Made by a program: the position numbers and the translations under genes. The notes under the pieces are model-generated. The model had not been told where the DNA came from and did no database searches. It saw only the letters and a program-made list of their open reading frames with translations. 64,000 nucleotides of DNA, taken from positions 1-64,000 of the forward strand of contig DATANR010000328.1 of assembly GCA_036266155.1 (NCBI GenBank), given 5' to 3'. Positions within the stretch are counted from its first letter, which is position 1. The number at the start of each line of letters is the position of its first letter. Origin of the DNA: SIAJ01 sp036266155 (GTDB lineage Bacteria > Planctomycetota > Planctomycetia > Gemmatales > Gemmataceae). This document shows, one piece after another, positions 56,228 through 64,000 of the stretch.

Positions 56228-57157
56228 ATGAACGTGATTGGCCGGCTTTTCGTGCTGACGGGCGGGTTCCTGATCCTTGCCAACGCGTATGGACAGGAGC
56301 CGGGTCAAACACCACGGCCACCGGTCACGGACCCGGTTCGCGAACCGACGGAAGAAGAACTTGCTCGACTCGACAAGGAATTTCCCGAATTCTTCGCGGT
56401 TAAGGACGATGCGCCGTTCCCCTTGGCCGGCAACGTCATTGTCGACGCCAAGAAACAGGGGCAGGCGATCCAGGAGGAACGGGCTTACGATTACGTGCTG
56501 GCCTTCGCCAAAAAGCAGCCGGCGGAGCGGATGGCGAAATATTCCCTCAAGGATGTGCCGATTGAGAACTTGTATCGACCGATTCGCTCGGACTATTTGC
56601 GCGAGTTGATCCACGTTGAGGGCCGTCTTTCGCTGGTTCAAACGCTAAAGCCGACGCCGGGCCTGGAATCACTTGAAAAGGTCGATCAGTTGTACGAGGC
56701 ATGGATCATTCCGCAGGGATCGACTAAGCTAGTCTGTCTCGTTGTGTCGGAATTGCCGGAGGGCGTGACGCCGGGCGAGAATCAGAACAAAAGGGTGGCG
56801 TTCGACGCCTACTACTTCAAGCTCTGGCATTACGAAACACGCGGGGCCAAGGACGCGAAGGACCCGGAAAAGAAGCAATGGGAACGGGCGCCGCTGTTCC
56901 TCGGCAAAACCTTTGTTTTGCGTGGGGCTGCGACGGACGACACGACTTATACGCCTGGCATGTTGATGGGCGTCGTGGGCGGCCTGGTGATCCTGGTGCT
57001 GGCGGGCGCTGGCATGGCCTTCTGGTTCCGCAAGGGCGATCAGGCGACGCGGTCGGCGGCCCGGCACAAGATCGAGAGCGGCGTAACTTTTGAAGACAAC
57101 CCGGAGCCGGCTGGCGGCCCCGTGAACCGGATTGCGGATCAATTTCGTAACGAGTGA
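56228..57157 (+). CDS. membrane-anchored envelope protein of unknown function in the exbB-exbD operon
   Basis: A 309-residue protein. Signal peptide MNVIGRLFVLTGGFLILANAYGQ (ATG 56228), a Pro/Glu-rich linker, then a soluble domain of about 210 residues (AYDYVLAFAKKQPAERMAKY, LRELIHVEGRLSLVQTLKPT, QLYEAWIIPQGSTKLVCLVV). A C-terminal transmembrane helix (about 253-274, MGVVGGLVILVLAGAGMAFWF) and a short polar tail close it. The bulk should lie outside the cytoplasmic membrane. Lying between exbD 3 and the TonB-like toroid gene (47 bp), it is probably a part of the same complex. Confidence 0.72.
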   Translation: MNVIGRLFVLTGGFLILANAYGQEPGQTPRPPVTDPVREPTEEELARLDKEFPEFFAVKDDAPFPLAGNVIVDAKKQGQAIQEERAYDYVLAFAKKQPAERMAKYSLKDVPIENLYRPIRSDYLRELIHVEGRLSLVQTLKPTPGLESLEKVDQLYEAWIIPQGSTKLVCLVVSELPEGVTPGENQNKRVAFDAYYFKLWHYETRGAKDAKDPEKKQWERAPLFLGKTFVLRGAATDDTTYTPGMLMGVVGGLVILVLAGAGMAFWFRKGDQATRSAARHKIESGVTFEDNPEPAGGPVNRIADQFRNE

Positions 57158-57204
57158 CCTGGGGCCGGCTCGACCGACCTCTGACCCCTGAAAGGGAGCC
57201 CGCT

Positions 57205-58770
57205 GTGGCAACCAAACCCGAGACGGAAGCCGTGGAGAATAACGGAAAACCCACCGGTAAGGGGGCCAACGTTATCCGCCGCGTCGAAGTGGCCGAGGAA
57301 GAAGCGGGCGCACGCGTACTCAACCGGCACCTGCCGGCCTGGGTCATCAGCGGCGCGCTGCACGTCGTTATCATTGGCTTCGCACTGATCTTCCTGACCG
57401 GCAACAAGGAAGCCGAAGCGAAGAACAACGACTTGGTCACGACCCAGGTCGAGGAGCCGAAGGAAGACGACAAGAACCTCACTAACGAGGAAGTCGGCTT
57501 CGACCCGGACCTCGCGGCGGCCACGGACGCCAAGCGTGAAGAGGCCGTCAACGTCGACGCACCGGCTACCGAAGAAGCTGTCGGCCTGCCCGACCAGCCG
57601 AACGACACCGCTCCGCAGACGTCCCTCCAGGGCATCGGCGCCGGCTTCGACGGCGGTGCCGCGGCTGCGATGACGGCTGATCCGGGCCAACAAGCCGGTG
57701 CGGGCGGCGGCGGGGCCTTCACCGTTCCGGGTATGAAGGGCCGCAGCGGCGCGACCAAGGACAAGCTGCTCAAGTCGGGTGGCGGCAACGCCGAATCCGA
57801 AGCAGCCGTGGCTCGCGGCCTCGCGTGGCTCGCTCGCAAGCAACTCAAGGACGGCTCGTGGGAATACGACGGGTCGAGCAAGGACAAGGTGGCCGCCGTC
57901 GGCATGGCGCTGCTGCCGTTCCTCGCGGCCGGCGAGACGCACAAGTTCGGCACCAAGTACAAGAAGACGGTCGAGAATGGCCTGAACTGGCTGATGGCCC
58001 AAATCAAGTCGGGCAACGGCTCGCTCGGCACCACCAACATGTACGCTCACGCCATCGCCACCGTGGCACTGTGCGAAGCGGCCGGCATGACCAACGACCC
58101 GATGGTGAAGGCCAAGGCCACCCAGGCCGTCATGTTCATCGTCGGCGCTCAAGGCCGCAACGGCTCGTGGGGCTACACCGGCCCCGCCCCGAGCGAAGGC
58201 GACACCTCGATCGTCGGCTGGCAAATTCAGGCTTTGGCTTCGGCCAAGCTCGCCGGCATCAAGTTCGAGAAGGACAAGATTTACAAGGAAGCCAACAAGT
58301 TCCTCGAAAGCGTCTCGACCGACTCCGGCAGCAAGTACGGCTACCGCGAGAAGGGCGCGAGCCAAACCCTGACGCCGGTTGGCCTGTTGAGCCGGTACTA
58401 CATGGGCGAGATGAACCCGCGGCACCCGGCCTACGGGCGCGGCGTGGACTTCCTCAAGCAGTTCCCCCCTCAGAAGGGGTACTTCGACATGTACTACTAC
58501 TATTACGCGACGCAGGTCATTCACTTCTACGAAGGGCCGGACTGGCACAAGTTCTGGAACCCGAAGATGCGTGACATGCTGATCGACCTGCAGGAAAAGG
58601 GCGGCGGCGACGACCTCCGCGGTAGCTGGGCGAAGGATCAGGGCTTTATCGGCACCGCCTGCGGCCGATTGGGCACGACCTGCCTGGCGCTGTTGACACT
58701 CGAAGTTTACTACCGTCACCTGCCGCTTTACAAGCGTGACAATGGCGGGCTGGCGGAACTGGAGCGATAG
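57205..58770 (+). CDS. prenyltransferase/squalene-cyclase-like toroid protein with TonB-like membrane anchor
   Basis: A 521-residue protein. GTG 57205 has GGGAG 6 bases upstream. One transmembrane helix (about residues 44-65, WVISGALHVVIIGFALIFL) contains S49-x3-H53, the same SxxxH spacing TonB uses to couple to ExbB/ExbD. An acidic Glu/Asp/Pro linker (about 67-190) spans the periplasm. Residues about 195-521 form an alpha/alpha-toroid: VARGLAWLARKQLKDGSWEY, GLNWLMAQIKSGNGSLGTT, GAQGRNGSWGYTGPAPSEGD, RLGTTCLALLTLEVYY. The terpene cyclase DxDD motif is absent, so it is probably not an enzyme of that type. Confidence 0.85.
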   Translation: MATKPETEAVENNGKPTGKGANVIRRVEVAEEEAGARVLNRHLPAWVISGALHVVIIGFALIFLTGNKEAEAKNNDLVTTQVEEPKEDDKNLTNEEVGFDPDLAAATDAKREEAVNVDAPATEEAVGLPDQPNDTAPQTSLQGIGAGFDGGAAAAMTADPGQQAGAGGGGAFTVPGMKGRSGATKDKLLKSGGGNAESEAAVARGLAWLARKQLKDGSWEYDGSSKDKVAAVGMALLPFLAAGETHKFGTKYKKTVENGLNWLMAQIKSGNGSLGTTNMYAHAIATVALCEAAGMTNDPMVKAKATQAVMFIVGAQGRNGSWGYTGPAPSEGDTSIVGWQIQALASAKLAGIKFEKDKIYKEANKFLESVSTDSGSKYGYREKGASQTLTPVGLLSRYYMGEMNPRHPAYGRGVDFLKQFPPQKGYFDMYYYYYATQVIHFYEGPDWHKFWNPKMRDMLIDLQEKGGGDDLRGSWAKDQGFIGTACGRLGTTCLALLTLEVYYRHLPLYKRDNGGLAELER

Positions 58771-58794
58771 GCGCTACGCCGCAAGCGGCTTGCG

Positions 58795-58832
58795 AACCGG
58801 CCGGCCCATTTGGTCCGGCCGGTTTTGTTTTT
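58795..58832 (+). terminator. rho-independent terminator of the exbB-toroid operon
   Basis: 10-bp stem AACCGGCCGG (58795-58804) with its complement (58815-58824), 10-base loop, then TTTTGTTTTT. It lies 25 bp after the toroid gene stop. Confidence 0.92.
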
Positions 58833-58896
58833 GGACCGGTTCATTCTTCTCAGTTGGCAGACTCTTAGCCCCGTGTAAGGGGCTATAAAACCGCCT

Positions 58897-58932
58897 AAAA
58901 AAATCGGCCCGCATGCGATTTGTCTCGCATGC
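58897..58932 (-). terminator. probable terminator of the giant repeat protein gene
   Basis: 8-bp stem GCATGCGA with TCGCATGC (58911-58918 and 58925-58932), and seven T on the reverse strand at 58903-58897, 7 bases past the stem. It lies about 32 bp past the stop of the leftward gene at 58965. Confidence 0.65.
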
Positions 58933-58964
58933 CAGCCGGTTCACATTCTCGCCGACGAATCGCC

Positions 58965-61900
58965 TTAAGCGATCACCACCGTAATCTTGTCCGCCGCCTT
59001 GCTCAGCGTCGCCGTGCTCAGCAGCGTCATGTCCCAGGCCTTGAAACTCAGCGTCGCCTTGGCCCCGGTCTTGGCGGTCGCCAGGGCCGTGAAGCGGAGT
59101 TGCGTTGTCGAGGACAGGTAGATCGGCTTGGTGATCTTCGTCCACTTCACGCCGTCGGTGCTGTATTCCCACGTCCCGCCCTTCGGAGCCGAGACGTACA
59201 CGCCGAGCGCCGCCTGCTCGACGTCCGACGCCGATGTACCGAGCAACGTGGCCACGGTAACAGGCGCGCTCGTCGCGCCGGCCGCCACCGACGGCAGCGT
59301 CGGGTGGGCGGCCGTCATGATCGGGGCGGCATTGGCGATCGCCTTCTCCGTCGCGGTGCTGAAACTCGTGCCGGTCGCCGCGACCTTGGTTCCGAACGTT
59401 CCAGAAGTCTGGTCCCACGTGTGGTAGGTCAACTGGGCGTCGCCGTTGAAGCCGGCGGCGGGAACGAATTTCAGCTTGTCCGTCGGCCGCAGCAGCAGGG
59501 CTTGCGTGTCGTCCACGGTGCCGACCGCCTGCCAGCCGCCCTTGCCCGTGTTGAACTGCCAGGTGCCCGTACCGGTCGTGCCGCTGACCGCGATGCCGAA
59601 GTTCGTCTTGGTCGGGTCCGTTTCCTTGGCGAGTAGGCCGAGGAACGACTTGACCGCATACGCTGCCGACCCCTTGGCGGTGAGCGAGATCGGCTTTAAC
59701 ACCGGATGGCCGTCGAAGTCGATGACCGGCGTCGCCTTGCCGACGACGACCCAGGCGTGCTCGGTCTGGGCGCTGAACGCCAGGTCCGCCGGATTGCTGG
59801 CGTCGACCAGCGGCGTCACCGTCGTGTTGCCGTCCGACTCGTCCCAGGCGCGATAGGTAATGTCGGCGAAGCCCTTGCTGAAGGTCTTGATCGTCGACTT
59901 GCCCTTCGGCTTCACGTTGGGGATAAAGCGGATCTGCGTGGCCGCGTTATTGTCCAGCAACAGAGCCGAGCTATCCGAGACCGCCGGGAACGTGGTCCAC
60001 GTGGTCCCGCTGTCGATCGTAAATTCCCAGTGGCCGTTCTTCGTGTCAAAGCCGGTGACGGCGATACCCATGGTGGTCCCGCCGTCGGGATCGCTCGCAT
60101 GGGCGAGCAGCGTGCTGATCGGCACACCCGTGATCACCCCGCCCTTGGGCAGCGGGTTCTTGAGGATGGCCGGCAACAGCGGCGTGAACGACGTGTCGAT
60201 GAGCGGCCGATCGTCCACCGACAGCACGTCGAGGTGGAACGTCGTGGTCACCGTATCCGTCCCACCGGCGTTGTCGTTGACCGTCACCGTGATGTCGACG
60301 GGGCCATGTGCATTGGCGACTGGTGTAAAGCTCAGCGTGCCTGTGGTGCTTCCCTGCGTGTACTGAATGCTCGGGTTGGGAATGATGCTTGTGTCGCTCG
60401 ACGTGGCCGTGATCGTCAGCGTCTGGGCCGATTCGTTGGCCGGGCCCGCCGAGATGCCGGTCAGATTCGCCATCGTTAGCCCATTGTCTTCGGGGATCGT
60501 CATGTCGCCGATCGTGCCGATGGTCGGCTTGTCGTTGACTGGGTTCACCGTGAATGTGAACGTCGATTCGACGAACAGACCGGGTGTGTCAGTGGCGCGA
60601 ATCTTGATCGACGCATTGCCGTTGCCGTCGGCAACCGGCGTCAGCGTGAGCATGTCGCCCGTGATCGATGCGGTCTGGAACAGGGCCGCGTTGCTGTCGC
60701 TGACGATCGTGTAGGTCAAAGACGCCGACGTTTGATCGGCATCATTGAAGAACGCGCTCAGGTCGAGGTTGAACGCACCGGAGTCCTCGTTCACTTGCTG
60801 GTTGGGAATGCCGATCGTCGTCGGGGCCGTGTTGTGCGCGATCAACACGGTCGTGGTGCTGCTCGCCGGGCCGAAGACGTTGTTGTCGGTCGCCGTCACC
60901 GTTAGCGAATAATTGTTCTGTAGGCCGGTCAAGCTATTCACCGTGATCGCGCCGGTGTTGGCATCGATGGTGAAGTTGTTGCCCGGATCGCCAGCGGTGA
61001 TCGAGTAAGAGATGCCGTCGCCTTCCGGATCGACGGCATGCACGGTGCCGATCAGTTCGCCGACGGTGATAGTCCCGGTCGGGAAGAAGCTGTACGGGTT
61101 CTGATCGAAGACCGGGGCATCGTTCACGGCCAAAAGCGTGACGGGAACGGAGTCCGAATCGGTCAGGGCGCCGCCGGCCCCCGTGTTGCCGCCGTCGTCG
61201 GTCAGGATCGTGAACGTGTCGCTGCCGTTGTAATTCAAGTCACCTTGATAGGTCATGCCGGCGAGAGCGGTATTCAGATCGGTCAAATTGCCGCTGGCCG
61301 TGACCGAGTGCGTGCTGTTGTTGTTGATCGTGACGCCGGCCACGCTCGGCAGCGTGACATTTCCGTGTAAAGCGCTCAGGGTGACGGACATGGCGCCGGT
61401 GCCGGCATCGATGTCGGAAATGCTCACCGTGCTCGCGCCCGTGAAAGCGAAGGGCGTGTCCTCGGTGCCAAACACGACGCCAGGGACGGTATTCACCGGC
61501 GCGTCGTTCGTCGGATTCACATTGATGAAGACGTTCTGGAAGTACGTCAACGGCCCGCCGCTGCCGGAGCTGCCTTGATCGTCGACAAAAACGTTCAACA
61601 GATCGGTGCCGTTGTAATTCAGGTTGCTCGTGTAGGTCATGCCGCTCAAGGCGGTGTTCAGGTCGGCGATGGTGCCGATCGCGGTGGCCGAGCTGGTGCC
61701 GTTGCCGGCCACGAGCAATCCGCCCACCGGCGTGTATTGCAGCGTGCCGTGCTGAGCGGTCAACGTCAACCGAATGGTCGTGGCGTCCACGTCGCCGACG
61801 GTGATCTGGTTGCCGGTGGCCACGGAGAACGTCAGCGGCACATCTTCCTGAGCATTCTGGTCGCCCGGTACAACGTTGAACGGCGCATCGTCGATGGAGG

Positions 61901-64000
61901 CAACGCTGATGTTCGCCGAATCGGTGTCGCTTGCCGGGCTGCCGCCGGTGTTGCCGTTGTCGTTTGTCGTCATCCCCAGCGCGACGTTCCCGTTGAAGTT
62001 GGCGGTCGGGAAGTAAATGAAGCCGATGCTGTCGGCCAGCGTCGTGTTGATGGCCGTCATCGGCGCGGTCACCGAGACCGACGGGGAGTTGTTGCCCGTG
62101 ATCTGGGTGCCGTCGACGCCGCCGGTGATGCCGCCGGTGATCCGCAACTTGCCCGCCGCGGCCGGAATGGTGAAGGTCACCGTGACGTTGGCGCTGCCCG
62201 CGTCGACGTCGGATACCGACACGCCAGGCAGACTGATGAACTCGTCCTCATTGGTCGAGAAGTTCGGCGGCAGCGTGTTCACCGGGGCGTCGTTGACGGC
62301 CGCGAGATTGATGGTGACGCTATCCGTATCGGACCACGGGCCGCCGCTACCGGTGTTGCCCAGATCGTTCGTGATGACTTGGACGGTGGCGGCCCCATTG
62401 TAATTGGCATCCGGCAGGAACTTCAGGCCCGCGATGGCGGCGTTCAAGTCGGCGATCGAGCCGTTGGCAACTACCAATGAGGTTCCATCCCCGGTGACGG
62501 TGAGGTTGGCGGTGCCGCTGAGCAGTAGAGTGCCGTGCGTCGACTGCAGGGTGAGCTTGACGCTGGCGGCGCCGGCATCGACGTCGCTGACGGAGATCAA
62601 GTTGCCGTTGGCGGTGGAAAAGACGAGCGTCGTGTCTTCCGTGCCCGACTGGGTCGCCGGCACCGAGTTCACTGGGGGATCGTTGACGGCAGACAGGTTG
62701 ACGGTGACGCTGTCGGTATCGGTCTGGGCCCCGCCGCTGCCCGTGTTGCCCTGGTCGTCGGTCACGATTTGCACTGTCGCCGCGCCGTTGTAGTCAGCGG
62801 CCGGCGTAAACGTCAGCCCGTCCAGGCCCGTGTTGATGTCGGCGATCGTGCCCGTGGCCACGACCGAGGCCGAGCCATTGCCCGACACGGTCAGATTCGT
62901 GGTGCCGCCCAGCGTCAAAGTCCCGTGCGTCGCCATCAGCGTCAGTTGAACGCTGTTGCTGCCGGCATCCACGTCGCTGATGGTAAGCAGATTGCCACCG
63001 CCGGAGGAGAATGTCAGGACGGTGTCCTCCGTGCCCGATTGCGTGCCGGGCGCCGCGTTCACCGGTGCGTCGTTGACGGCCGCGAGGTTGATGGTGACGG
63101 TGTCGTCGTCAGTGAGTGCGCCACCGCTGCCCGTGTTGCCCTGGTCGTCCGTCACGATTTCAACCGAAGCCGATCCGTTATAGTTCAAGTCGGGATTGAA
63201 AGTCAGACCCGCGAGGCCATTGTTCAGGTCGCCGATCGTGCCTGAAGCGACGATCGATGTGGTGCCGTTCCCGGACACCGTCAGGTTTGTGGTGCTGCCC
63301 AGGGTCAAGGTTCCGTGTGTCGCCGTTAGGGTGATCTGCACGGAGTTGCTGGCGGCATCCACATCGCTAATGCTGATGAGGTTGCTGTTGCCGCTGGAGA
63401 AGACAAGGGCCGTATCCTCGGAGCCGGCTTGCGTGCCCGGCACCGAGTTCACCGGCGCATCGTTCACGGCCGACAGGTTGATGGTGACGGTGTCTGTGTC
63501 CGTCTGCGCCCCGCCGCTGCCGGTGTTCCCTTGATCGTCGGTCGCGATCTTGACGGACGCGGCGCCGTTGAAGTCCGCGGCCGGCTGGAAGGTGAGACCA
63601 TCCAAGGCCGTGTTGATGTTGGCGATCTTGCCGGTGGCGACTACGGAGCCGGTGCCGTTGCCAGTGACCGTGAGGTTGGCCGTCCCCCCGAGGGTCAGGA
63701 TCCCGTTTGTGGTCGTCAGCGTCACCTTGACGTCGGCGCTGCCGGCGTCGACGTCGCTGATGCTGATGAGGTTGCCGTTGCCGCTGGAAAAGACGAGGGC
63801 CGTGTCTTCCGTTCCCGATTGCGTCCCTGGCACCGCGTTGACTGGGGCATCGTTCACGGCACTGATGGTGATGGTTGCCGTGCGGACGGCCCCGCCGAGG
63901 CCGGCGTTGGAGTTACTGGTCGACGCCTGGACCTGGAAGGTGTCGGAGCCGTTGTAATCCTGGCTCGGCGTGTATTTGAGATTCGCGTTCGCGTCGGCGT
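58965..64000 (-). CDS. giant tandem-repeat (cadherin/VCBS-like) surface protein, 5' end outside window
   Basis: About 1678 residues are visible and the frame is still open at the window edge. The N-terminal visible part is a series of roughly 130-residue units (about 390 bp each; boundaries near 63845, 63458, 63064, 62674, 62283). They have the core VNDAPVNSVPGTQ, EDTALVFSSGNGNLISISDVDA, GTLTLGGTTNLTV, ATDDQGNTGSGG. More diverged cadherin-like units follow (GDPGNNFTIDANTGAITVNS), then two or three C-terminal domains (GTWQFNTGKGGWQAVGTVDD, GGTWEYSTDGVKWTKITKPI). Probably an adhesin or cell-surface fibre. Confidence 0.88.
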   Translation of the reverse strand, partial: ADANANLKYTPSQDYNGSDTFQVQASTSNSNAGLGGAVRTATITISAVNDAPVNAVPGTQSGTEDTALVFSSGNGNLISISDVDAGSADVKVTLTTTNGILTLGGTANLTVTGNGTGSVVATGKIANINTALDGLTFQPAADFNGAASVKIATDDQGNTGSGGAQTDTDTVTINLSAVNDAPVNSVPGTQAGSEDTALVFSSGNSNLISISDVDAASNSVQITLTATHGTLTLGSTTNLTVSGNGTTSIVASGTIGDLNNGLAGLTFNPDLNYNGSASVEIVTDDQGNTGSGGALTDDDTVTINLAAVNDAPVNAAPGTQSGTEDTVLTFSSGGGNLLTISDVDAGSNSVQLTLMATHGTLTLGGTTNLTVSGNGSASVVATGTIADINTGLDGLTFTPAADYNGAATVQIVTDDQGNTGSGGAQTDTDSVTVNLSAVNDPPVNSVPATQSGTEDTTLVFSTANGNLISVSDVDAGAASVKLTLQSTHGTLLLSGTANLTVTGDGTSLVVANGSIADLNAAIAGLKFLPDANYNGAATVQVITNDLGNTGSGGPWSDTDSVTINLAAVNDAPVNTLPPNFSTNEDEFISLPGVSVSDVDAGSANVTVTFTIPAAAGKLRITGGITGGVDGTQITGNNSPSVSVTAPMTAINTTLADSIGFIYFPTANFNGNVALGMTTNDNGNTGGSPASDTDSANISVASIDDAPFNVVPGDQNAQEDVPLTFSVATGNQITVGDVDATTIRLTLTAQHGTLQYTPVGGLLVAGNGTSSATAIGTIADLNTALSGMTYTSNLNYNGTDLLNVFVDDQGSSGSGGPLTYFQNVFINVNPTNDAPVNTVPGVVFGTEDTPFAFTGASTVSISDIDAGTGAMSVTLSALHGNVTLPSVAGVTINNNSTHSVTASGNLTDLNTALAGMTYQGDLNYNGSDTFTILTDDGGNTGAGGALTDSDSVPVTLLAVNDAPVFDQNPYSFFPTGTITVGELIGTVHAVDPEGDGISYSITAGDPGNNFTIDANTGAITVNSLTGLQNNYSLTVTATDNNVFGPASSTTTVLIAHNTAPTTIGIPNQQVNEDSGAFNLDLSAFFNDADQTSASLTYTIVSDSNAALFQTASITGDMLTLTPVADGNGNASIKIRATDTPGLFVESTFTFTVNPVNDKPTIGTIGDMTIPEDNGLTMANLTGISAGPANESAQTLTITATSSDTSIIPNPSIQYTQGSTTGTLSFTPVANAHGPVDITVTVNDNAGGTDTVTTTFHLDVLSVDDRPLIDTSFTPLLPAILKNPLPKGGVITGVPISTLLAHASDPDGGTTMGIAVTGFDTKNGHWEFTIDSGTTWTTFPAVSDSSALLLDNNAATQIRFIPNVKPKGKSTIKTFSKGFADITYRAWDESDGNTTVTPLVDASNPADLAFSAQTEHAWVVVGKATPVIDFDGHPVLKPISLTAKGSAAYAVKSFLGLLAKETDPTKTNFGIAVSGTTGTGTWQFNTGKGGWQAVGTVDDTQALLLRPTDKLKFVPAAGFNGDAQLTYHTWDQTSGTFGTKVAATGTSFSTATEKAIANAAPIMTAAHPTLPSVAAGATSAPVTVATLLGTSASDVEQAALGVYVSAPKGGTWEYSTDGVKWTKITKPIYLSSTTQLRFTALATAKTGAKATLSFKAWDMTLLSTATLSKAADKITVVIA

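Noticed and set aside
57139..58719. 526-codon reverse frame opposite the toroid gene
   Set aside because: Mirror of the toroid coding sequence with no family resemblance or ribosome site.
57205..58770. Squalene/hopene cyclase or prenyltransferase enzyme
   Set aside because: The toroid lacks the DxDD acid motif, is periplasmic by topology and sits in an ExbB-ExbD operon, so an enzyme name would mislead.
61575..62480. Forward frames opposite the giant repeat protein
   Set aside because: Repeated copies of the same antisense pattern follow the repeat units, as expected for shadows.

Overview
The window is GC-rich, densely coding DNA that reads like a planctomycete chromosome, probably Gemmataceae-like. 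That placement is inferred from gene content: a sulfatase with a formylglycine motif, a DUF1501 Tat protein, ECF sigma factors (one beside a Ser/Thr kinase with a zinc-binding anti-sigma motif), a WD40 protein with a caspase-like domain, Uma2 nucleases, a VIT-vWA protein, a DUF2617 protein, secreted proteins opening with an 'LExLexRxxP' leader, and ExbB/ExbD genes next to squalene-cyclase-like toroid proteins. No rRNA, tRNA, CRISPR array, prophage or insertion sequence was seen.

Layout. 1-7 kb: a cut dihydrouridine synthase gene, a SurA-like isomerase, a leftward EamA-DacB-GNAT operon and a sulfatase. 7-13.5 kb: an orphan FHA-GAF histidine kinase, a BON protein, and a leftward stress cluster (zinc-ribbon protein, ECF sigma, Hsp20, Lon). 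13.5-19.9 kb: small hypotheticals, a gene remnant, a toxin-antitoxin-like pair, a DUF1501 protein and an O-methyltransferase. 19.9-27.6 kb: a Dus ORF continuous with a beta-helix/GH46 chitosanase, an aldo/keto reductase, a VIT-vWA protein and several short genes. 27.6-33 kb: ECF sigma plus a kinase-toroid protein, and a HEAT-repeat protein. 33-38 kb: a leftward cluster eda, Uma2, kdgK, Uma2, nnrE, holA. 38-47.3 kb: DUF2617, a cysteine-rich protein, an HTTM membrane pair, a serine hydrolase and a phosphatase-like/SUI1 fusion. 47.4-53.3 kb: a WD40-pseudocaspase and a metzincin-type protease. 53.6-58.8 kb: exbB, three exbD, a membrane protein and a toroid protein with a TonB-like membrane anchor. 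59-64 kb: a giant tandem-repeat surface protein running off the window.

How it fits together. The most interesting system is the ExbB-ExbD3 operon, whose last gene has a TonB-like SxxxH transmembrane anchor but ends in an alpha/alpha-toroid instead of a TonB domain. This could be a proton-motive-force machine that moves a periplasmic toroid. A second toroid protein in the window hangs from a Ser/Thr kinase. KdgK and Eda together form the lower KDG pathway (2-keto-3-deoxygluconate to pyruvate and glyceraldehyde-3-phosphate).

Intergenic space is occupied by many short nested palindromes. Each arm is itself a small hairpin; stems vary between copies but stay self-complementary, and several elements supply the stop codon of the gene before them.
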